Source: an uncultured Erysipelotrichaceae bacterium
Lineage (GTDB): Bacteria; Bacillota_I; Bacilli_A; RFN20; CAG-826
Direction: 5' to 3'
Length of the DNA: 10,543 bases
Assembly: GCA_902791085.1 (NCBI GenBank)
Contig: CADAUN010000031.1
Coordinates: forward strand, 1-10,543
Numbering within the stretch: the stretch's first letter is position 1; each line of letters begins with the position of its first letter. Under the pieces are notes generated by a model. It searched no databases and had not been told where the DNA came from. It saw nothing but the letters and a program-made list of their open reading frames with translations. The position numbers and the translations under genes were made by a program. Of this stretch, positions 5,915 to 10,543 are shown piece by piece.

Positions 5915-8227
5915 ATGGAAAACGGATATTTCGACGATATAAGAAAAGAATATGTGATTACCAATCGTTTTCCGCGACGGGAATGGTTGAATTATCTTTG
6001 GAATCGCGATACGGTTGCCGTGTTTTCTCAATTTGGAGATGGGAATTCTTGGAGTTTAATCGGGCACGAAAGACGGAGTATTGAAGTCGGGGAACGCTTA
6101 GTCTATGTGCGAGAAAAGGAAGGGAATACTTACCTGATTAACTCTCGTTCTCCCAAAGCATCTTATGATGCGTGGGAATGTCATGTTGGACTTGGTTATC
6201 AAACGATTCATTGGGAACTTCACGGCTTAGCAGTGGATGTGACCTTTTTAGTGCCTAGCGAAGGTAAGGCGATCGAAGAAGAAATCCAAGTCAGCAATCG
6301 TTCCTCTTCTCAATTAGAGGGAGAAGTTATCCCGTTGCTTCGTCCTTCCGTGGCTTTGGCCGGTCACGACTATGGCAAAGCGGAGAAAGCCTCTTCCTTC
6401 TGCGGTTTGCTTTATTCTTATTTGGGCTATCACATTTCTTCGCCAGATCCTTATCTCTTTTTAGCAACGGACGAACCTTTTACTTCGTTTGAAGTATCAG
6501 GAGAACGATTCCGCGGCCATTATGGCACTTATGAGGATCCTGCCGCTTTAAGGGATGATAAGCCATTATCTTCGGCTCCTCTTTCTTCAGGAAGCGATTT
6601 TATCGGCGCTTTGGTCTTCCCTTATGCTTTAAAACCAGGCGAAACGAAGACCGTCCATTTGACATTAGGTGTAGCCAATGACGAAAGAGAAGCTAGTGCA
6701 CTTGCCAATGAATTCACAAAACCAGGCACTTTTGCCAAAGAAATGGCATTGCAAAAAGAAAAAAATGAAGCGTATACTGGCGTCTTTCATTTAGAAAGCC
6801 CGGATAAGACCCTCAATTCTCAAGTGAATCTTTGGTTAAAACGGCAATTGTCTTTAGGCAAAGACTGGGGACGAGTCTATGGGAAAGGATTCCGTGATGT
6901 GACACAAGATTTGACGGCATTTGTATCGTTAGACACTGCTTGTGCCCGTCAACGATTATTGACTATCTTGTCACACCAATATGAAGACGGGAATCCGATT
7001 CGGATGTATGAGCCTGACTTTTATTACCCCTATAACGATGGGGCAGTTTGGATTCCTGCTGCCGTATTGACATATTTAAATGAAAGCGGTGATTTAAGCG
7101 TCATGGATGAAAAGATCCCTTATTTGCCGGGGAAAAGCAAAGAACATTGGAATTTGGCGGACGCTTTTTGCTACACCGATTATCAAGGGACGTCTTATCG
7201 TGAAACGGTTTATCAACACTTGAAAAAGGCAATGGATTACTTGTATTCATCGCGTGGTGAACGAGGACTGGTTCTCTTTTTGGGCGGCGATTGGAATGAC
7301 AGCATGAATGCGGTCGGGCTAAAGGGCAAAGGCGAAAGTGTATGGCTCACCATCGCGGCAGTCAAAGCCTATCGCGAATTCTTAACCATTTTGGATATCC
7401 TTGGGAAAACCGAGGAAAAACCGCTTTATGAAGCACGTTTAAAAACGTGGCAAGACGCTATTTTATCCTATGGTTATGATCAAGATCATTGGATTTATGG
7501 CTATGACGATGAAGGAAGAAAAATCGGGGCTTATGAAAGCGAGGGACCACAGATTTTCTTAAATCCACAAACCTGGGCGGTTATGGCTCATTTGACGGAT
7601 GAAAAGACTTTAGCCCATTGCATGGATACAGCAGAAAAAGAACTTATCTGTGATTATGGATATCGCCAATGTTATCCGTCATATACCAAAGGGGATGACC
7701 ATATTGGCCGCATTAGCTATCTACAGCCAGGCATGGTAGAAAACGGTGCCGTCTATTGCCATGGCGTTGCTTTTAAAATCGTGGCCGATTGCATGTTAGG
7801 ACGACACGAAGAAGCCTATCGTTCTTTAAAAATGATTCGTTTTGATAATCCGAAAAATTTAAATAACGGTATGGAACCATACGCGATTAGCAACATGTAT
7901 ATTGGCCCAGACAATCCGATGGCTGGATATGCTCCGATGAGTTGGATTACCGGGACTGCTGGTTGGTTCTACCGGGCGGTCACGGAATTCATCTGCGGCA
8001 TTCAAGCCACTTTCCATGGATTAAGAGTCACGCCTTGTTTGCCAGACGATTGGGATCAAGTGACTTGCTCGCGTCTATTCCGGGGAACGATGTATCACAT
8101 TACCTTGATGAAAGACAACGCTTCGTACGGGGAAGAAGACGGGAATATCTTTTCCGGAAATCTGATTCCGGTAGACGAGCGAAAAGAACGTTATATTCGT
8201 TTCCACGTTGCGTCGAAAAAGGACTAA
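5915..8227 (+). CDS. GH94 beta-disaccharide phosphorylase (cellobiose/chitobiose phosphorylase family)
   Basis: This 770-residue cytoplasmic enzyme is expected to cleave a beta-linked disaccharide with phosphate, giving a sugar 1-phosphate and saving ATP. The N-terminus (G-Y-F-D-D, E-Y-V-I-T-N, N-Y-L) is typical of GH94 and opens the beta-sandwich domain (about 1-270). The (alpha/alpha)6 barrel contains G-F-R-D (325-328) and Q-D (331-332), the D-W-N-D motif (459-462) that holds the catalytic general acid, a His at 616 in Y-C-H-G, and T-G-T-A-G-W (Thr679-Gly680), which corresponds to the family phosphate site. The C-terminus has L-R-V-T-P-C-L-P and F-R-G-T. The length is slightly under the 800 or so of characterised members. 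Specificity cannot be read from sequence. The GH20 neighbour makes an N-acetylhexosamine-containing disaccharide such as chitobiose plausible. Start chosen by ribosome binding site. Confidence 0.9.
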   Translation: MENGYFDDIRKEYVITNRFPRREWLNYLWNRDTVAVFSQFGDGNSWSLIGHERRSIEVGERLVYVREKEGNTYLINSRSPKASYDAWECHVGLGYQTIHWELHGLAVDVTFLVPSEGKAIEEEIQVSNRSSSQLEGEVIPLLRPSVALAGHDYGKAEKASSFCGLLYSYLGYHISSPDPYLFLATDEPFTSFEVSGERFRGHYGTYEDPAALRDDKPLSSAPLSSGSDFIGALVFPYALKPGETKTVHLTLGVANDEREASALANEFTKPGTFAKEMALQKEKNEAYTGVFHLESPDKTLNSQVNLWLKRQLSLGKDWGRVYGKGFRDVTQDLTAFVSLDTACARQRLLTILSHQYEDGNPIRMYEPDFYYPYNDGAVWIPAAVLTYLNESGDLSVMDEKIPYLPGKSKEHWNLADAFCYTDYQGTSYRETVYQHLKKAMDYLYSSRGERGLVLFLGGDWNDSMNAVGLKGKGESVWLTIAAVKAYREFLTILDILGKTEEKPLYEARLKTWQDAILSYGYDQDHWIYGYDDEGRKIGAYESEGPQIFLNPQTWAVMAHLTDEKTLAHCMDTAEKELICDYGYRQCYPSYTKGDDHIGRISYLQPGMVENGAVYCHGVAFKIVADCMLGRHEEAYRSLKMIRFDNPKNLNNGMEPYAISNMYIGPDNPMAGYAPMSWITGTAGWFYRAVTEFICGIQATFHGLRVTPCLPDDWDQVTCSRLFRGTMYHITLMKDNASYGEEDGNIFSGNLIPVDERKERYIRFHVASKKD

Positions 8228-8252
8228 ACTTTTGGCGAAACTCTAACGCCTT

Positions 8253-8258
8253 AGGAGA
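8253..8258 (+). promoter_or_regulatory. Ribosome binding site of the GH78 gene
   Basis: AGGAGA lies 5 bases before the ATG at 8264, inside the 36-base gap after the GH94 stop. It is the strongest site among the three enzyme genes and supports this start. Confidence 0.7.
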
Positions 8259-8263
8259 ACAAC

Positions 8264-10438
8264 ATGATCAGCGGTATATTTTTAGGAATTCAAGAAAAGA
8301 ACGACACCTTTGCTTTAACGCGTCGTTTTGTCGCGCATAAGGGAGAAAAAGCGACTTTAAAAGCCACAGCATTAGGCATCTATGTCGCTTATTTGAATGG
8401 CAAGCGAATTGGTGATGCTTTTTATGCGCCAGGATGGACGTCATATCCCCATACGTTGCAAGTGCAAGAATATGACGTTTCTTCGTTGTTACAAGAAGGA
8501 GAAAACATCCTTTGCTTTTATGTGAGTGGCGGTTGGTATTGCAGTGGGTTAGGTTTTGCTGCTGAAGGACCGAGTCTCCGTTATGGAGAGAAGCCGGCAT
8601 TACTTGCTGAATTAAGCTTAGAAAACAAAACAATCTCGACAGATTTGTCGTGGGAAGCTTCTGAATGCCCAATCGTTTCTTCTGGCCTTTATGCTGGGGA
8701 AACGCAGGATTACACGAAATCCTATCAATCCTTAACTCCTTATGAAGTTCCGGGTTCTAAAAGCGTGCTTATCCCTCAACAAGACGAACCCGTGCGCGAG
8801 ATCGAACGGATTCCAGCCAAAACGGCTTTTCTAAGCCCCAAAGGGGAATGGATTTATGATTTCGGGCAAAATCTAACTGGTGTCGTGGAACTTACCACAC
8901 CGGAAGACTTTGATGGGAAAATCGTTTGCCGTTTTTCTGAAGTATTAAATCATGGCTGCCTTTATCCAGAAGGCAATCGTCATGCCTTATCGACTGATAC
9001 CTTTATTGTCAAAGGGAAACGGACCATGGCGCCTTTGTTCACTTTCCATGGCTTCCGTTATGTGCGGCTAGAAGGCGCAAGGTTGCCACTTCAAAACGTG
9101 GTTGCCATCGTTCGGCATACGGATTTACACCGAACGGGGCAACTCACAACCTCTAACGTAAAATTGCAAAAACTACTCGACAATATCGTTTGGTCACAAC
9201 GTGACAATTCTTTAGACATTCCGACCGATTGCCCTCAACGGGATGAACGGATGGGATGGACCGGAGACACGAATGTCTTTTTAGGGACGGCTGCCTTCAA
9301 TTATGACGTGCGACGGTTTTATGAGAAGTGGTTACGCGATTTGAGAGCCGATCAAGCGCCAAGCGGAGAAATCTCCCAAGTGACGCCTGACATTCTTGGT
9401 TGGAAAAACACGGCGGCTGTTTGGTGTGATGCCATCTGTATGGTTCCTTGGACCTTATATGAGATGTATGGTGAATCGCATTTCTTGACGGACAATTTAG
9501 CCGCCATGAAAAAATATCTTGTTGCCTTAGAAGCGACGATGGTCGATGGAATCGTGACGAAGGGGCAGCAATATGGGGATTGGCTCGCTTGCGATCAAGA
9601 ACGTTTTGCTTTGGATATTTGGCATGGGCGGACCGATTCTTATTTCCTTGCCTCTGTTTTTGCCTTAGAAGATTTACGCATTATCGGTGTAGCTGCACGG
9701 TTTGCAAAGGAAGAAGACTTTGCCAACGAATGTGAAGAAAAATATCGTCTTCGTTTAAGAAAATTACAAGACGCCTATTTCACGAAGACTGGGCGTTTTG
9801 CCTTGGATACTGTCACGGCTAAAGTTTTGGCCCTTCATTTCCATGTGGTTCCTGAAAGCGGTCGTGCCACCATGGCAAAAGAATTAAATGAACAAGTGAT
9901 TGCCAATCAATACCGTACAATCACTGGCATCGTAGGAACCCGTTATCTTCTTTTTGCTTTGGAAGAAAATGGTTATTTTGAGACGGCAGGAAAGGTGTTA
10001 TTAAACGAGCAATGTCCTGGTTGGCTTTATGAAGTGAACCAGGGGGCAACCACGATGTGGGAAAAATGGGATGGCATCACACCGGACGGGAATTTAGATG
10101 CGACTGGCATGTGTAGTTATAATCACCCCTTCTTTGGCTCGGTGATGGAATTTGTCTATCGACGGATTGCGGGAATTGATTTCTTAGAACCTGGCTTCGC
10201 TCGTATCCAAATCACCCCTCATTATGTAAAAGGCATAGAAGACATTGAAGGGACATTTGATTCTCCTCACGGCCTCATTCGAGCAGGATATCACCAGAAA
10301 AATGGGAAAGTGACCTATTTTGCCTCAACGCCTTCTAACGTTCCAGCAGTGATGACGTTGCCTAACGGTGAGACCAAACAAATTCAAAATGGCCACCTGG
10401 AAGTTGTTGTTTCGTTAAACGAAAAAGAAGAAAAATAA
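8264..10438 (+). CDS. GH78 alpha-L-rhamnosidase
   Basis: This 724-residue protein lacks a signal peptide, so it probably acts in the cytoplasm, hydrolysing terminal alpha-L-rhamnose with inversion. The N-terminal beta domain (about 10-100, with Y-L-N-G-K-R and P-G-W-T-S-Y) matches the rhamnosidase N domain. A second beta domain holds Y-D-F-G-Q-N-L-T-G and F-T-F-H-G-F-R-Y-V. The catalytic (alpha/alpha)6 barrel starts around residue 275 and contains the family signature D-I-P-T-D-C-P-Q-R-D-E-R followed by M-G-W-T-G-D, with Glu328 as expected general acid, Y-G-D-W-L, and G-A-T-T-M-W-E with Glu600 as expected base. A C-terminal beta domain follows (about 620-724). It is shorter than many GH78 enzymes (often 880-1000 residues) because extra N-terminal modules are absent, but the active-site motifs are intact. 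The sugar released is inferred from family and was not proven here. Confidence 0.92.
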   Translation: MISGIFLGIQEKNDTFALTRRFVAHKGEKATLKATALGIYVAYLNGKRIGDAFYAPGWTSYPHTLQVQEYDVSSLLQEGENILCFYVSGGWYCSGLGFAAEGPSLRYGEKPALLAELSLENKTISTDLSWEASECPIVSSGLYAGETQDYTKSYQSLTPYEVPGSKSVLIPQQDEPVREIERIPAKTAFLSPKGEWIYDFGQNLTGVVELTTPEDFDGKIVCRFSEVLNHGCLYPEGNRHALSTDTFIVKGKRTMAPLFTFHGFRYVRLEGARLPLQNVVAIVRHTDLHRTGQLTTSNVKLQKLLDNIVWSQRDNSLDIPTDCPQRDERMGWTGDTNVFLGTAAFNYDVRRFYEKWLRDLRADQAPSGEISQVTPDILGWKNTAAVWCDAICMVPWTLYEMYGESHFLTDNLAAMKKYLVALEATMVDGIVTKGQQYGDWLACDQERFALDIWHGRTDSYFLASVFALEDLRIIGVAARFAKEEDFANECEEKYRLRLRKLQDAYFTKTGRFALDTVTAKVLALHFHVVPESGRATMAKELNEQVIANQYRTITGIVGTRYLLFALEENGYFETAGKVLLNEQCPGWLYEVNQGATTMWEKWDGITPDGNLDATGMCSYNHPFFGSVMEFVYRRIAGIDFLEPGFARIQITPHYVKGIEDIEGTFDSPHGLIRAGYHQKNGKVTYFASTPSNVPAVMTLPNGETKQIQNGHLEVVVSLNEKEEK

Positions 10439-10439
10439 C

Positions 10440-10543
10440 ATGAATTCATTAACATCGCATACCCATTTTGAAAACGACACGGTTTATCAGGCGAGGGAAG
10501 ATGTTGTTTTTTCTTACGAAGACACAACATCTTTTGACGATGC
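10440..10543 (+). CDS. Unidentified gene, first 34 codons (3' end outside window)
   Basis: An ATG at 10440, one base after the GH78 TAA, opens a frame that runs to the window end (M-N-S-L-T-S-H-T-H-F-E-N-D and on, rich in Asp/Glu and Thr). The one-base gap and the purine-rich end of GH78 (GAAGAAAAA) suggest translational coupling. There is no clean Shine-Dalgarno and no signal peptide in the visible part. From its position it is probably another catabolic gene of the same operon, but the fragment is too short to name. Confidence 0.6.
   Translation, partial: MNSLTSHTHFENDTVYQAREDVVFSYEDTTSFDD

Noticed and set aside
8234..8250. GGCG/CGCC inverted repeat between the GH94 and GH78 genes
   Set aside because: Only a 4-bp stem with a 9-base loop and no T-tract, so not a credible terminator.
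7942..8340. 132-codon + frame bridging the GH94 end and GH78 start
   Set aside because: It lies out of frame over conserved GH94 C-terminal motifs and the GH78 N-terminus, so it is a shadow.
1..10543. Alternative genetic code, CRISPR, tRNA, transposon or phage elements
   Set aside because: Genes read through with the standard code and TAA stops. I saw no regularly spaced short repeats, tRNA-like folds, transposase motifs or terminal inverted repeats.

Overview
The window holds six protein-coding genes, all on the + strand and tightly spaced: two surface or exported proteins built from repeated beta-rich domains, then three enzymes without signal peptides for glycan breakdown (GH20, GH94, GH78), then the first 34 codons of a further gene. 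The first and last genes run off the window. No RNA gene, CRISPR array, insertion sequence or reverse-strand gene could be supported.

The organism looks like an uncultured, host- or rumen-associated member of the Bacillota (Bacilli/Erysipelotrichia/RF39-like lineages). The reasons are a Gram-positive lipoprotein signal followed by a long serine-rich linker and a Listeria-Bacteroides (InlB B-type) repeat, good AGGAG-type ribosome binding sites, a moderately AT-rich composition, and TAA at all five visible stops. The genetic code is standard: there are no in-frame TGA codons and Trp is TGG, so this is not a UGA-decoding mycoplasma. The taxonomic placement is inference.

Layout. 1-2103: C-terminal 700 residues of a large exported protein with three copies of a roughly 165-residue jelly-roll-like module alternating with two Ig-like domains. 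2234-3946: a lipoprotein with lipobox, Ser-rich linker, InlB-type repeat, Ig-like domain and two more copies of the module. 3947-4013: a short spacer with two inverted repeats. 4014-5876: GcnA-like GH20 beta-N-acetylhexosaminidase. 5915-8227: GH94 disaccharide phosphorylase. 8264-10438: GH78 alpha-L-rhamnosidase. 10440-end: unidentified gene start, one base after the GH78 stop.

How they may work together (inference): the two surface proteins would bind a glycan outside the cell, oligosaccharides would be imported by a transporter that is not in this window, and the three cytoplasmic enzymes would cut rhamnose and N-acetylhexosamine from the ends and phosphorolyse a beta-linked disaccharide. 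The module shared by the two surface proteins matches no family I can name and is the best candidate here for something undescribed. A second striking signal is that the last module of the lipoprotein (about 3395-3946) switches abruptly to very GC-rich codons and switches back at the stop codon. This suggests domain-level recombination with a high-GC homologue, or a chimeric assembly.
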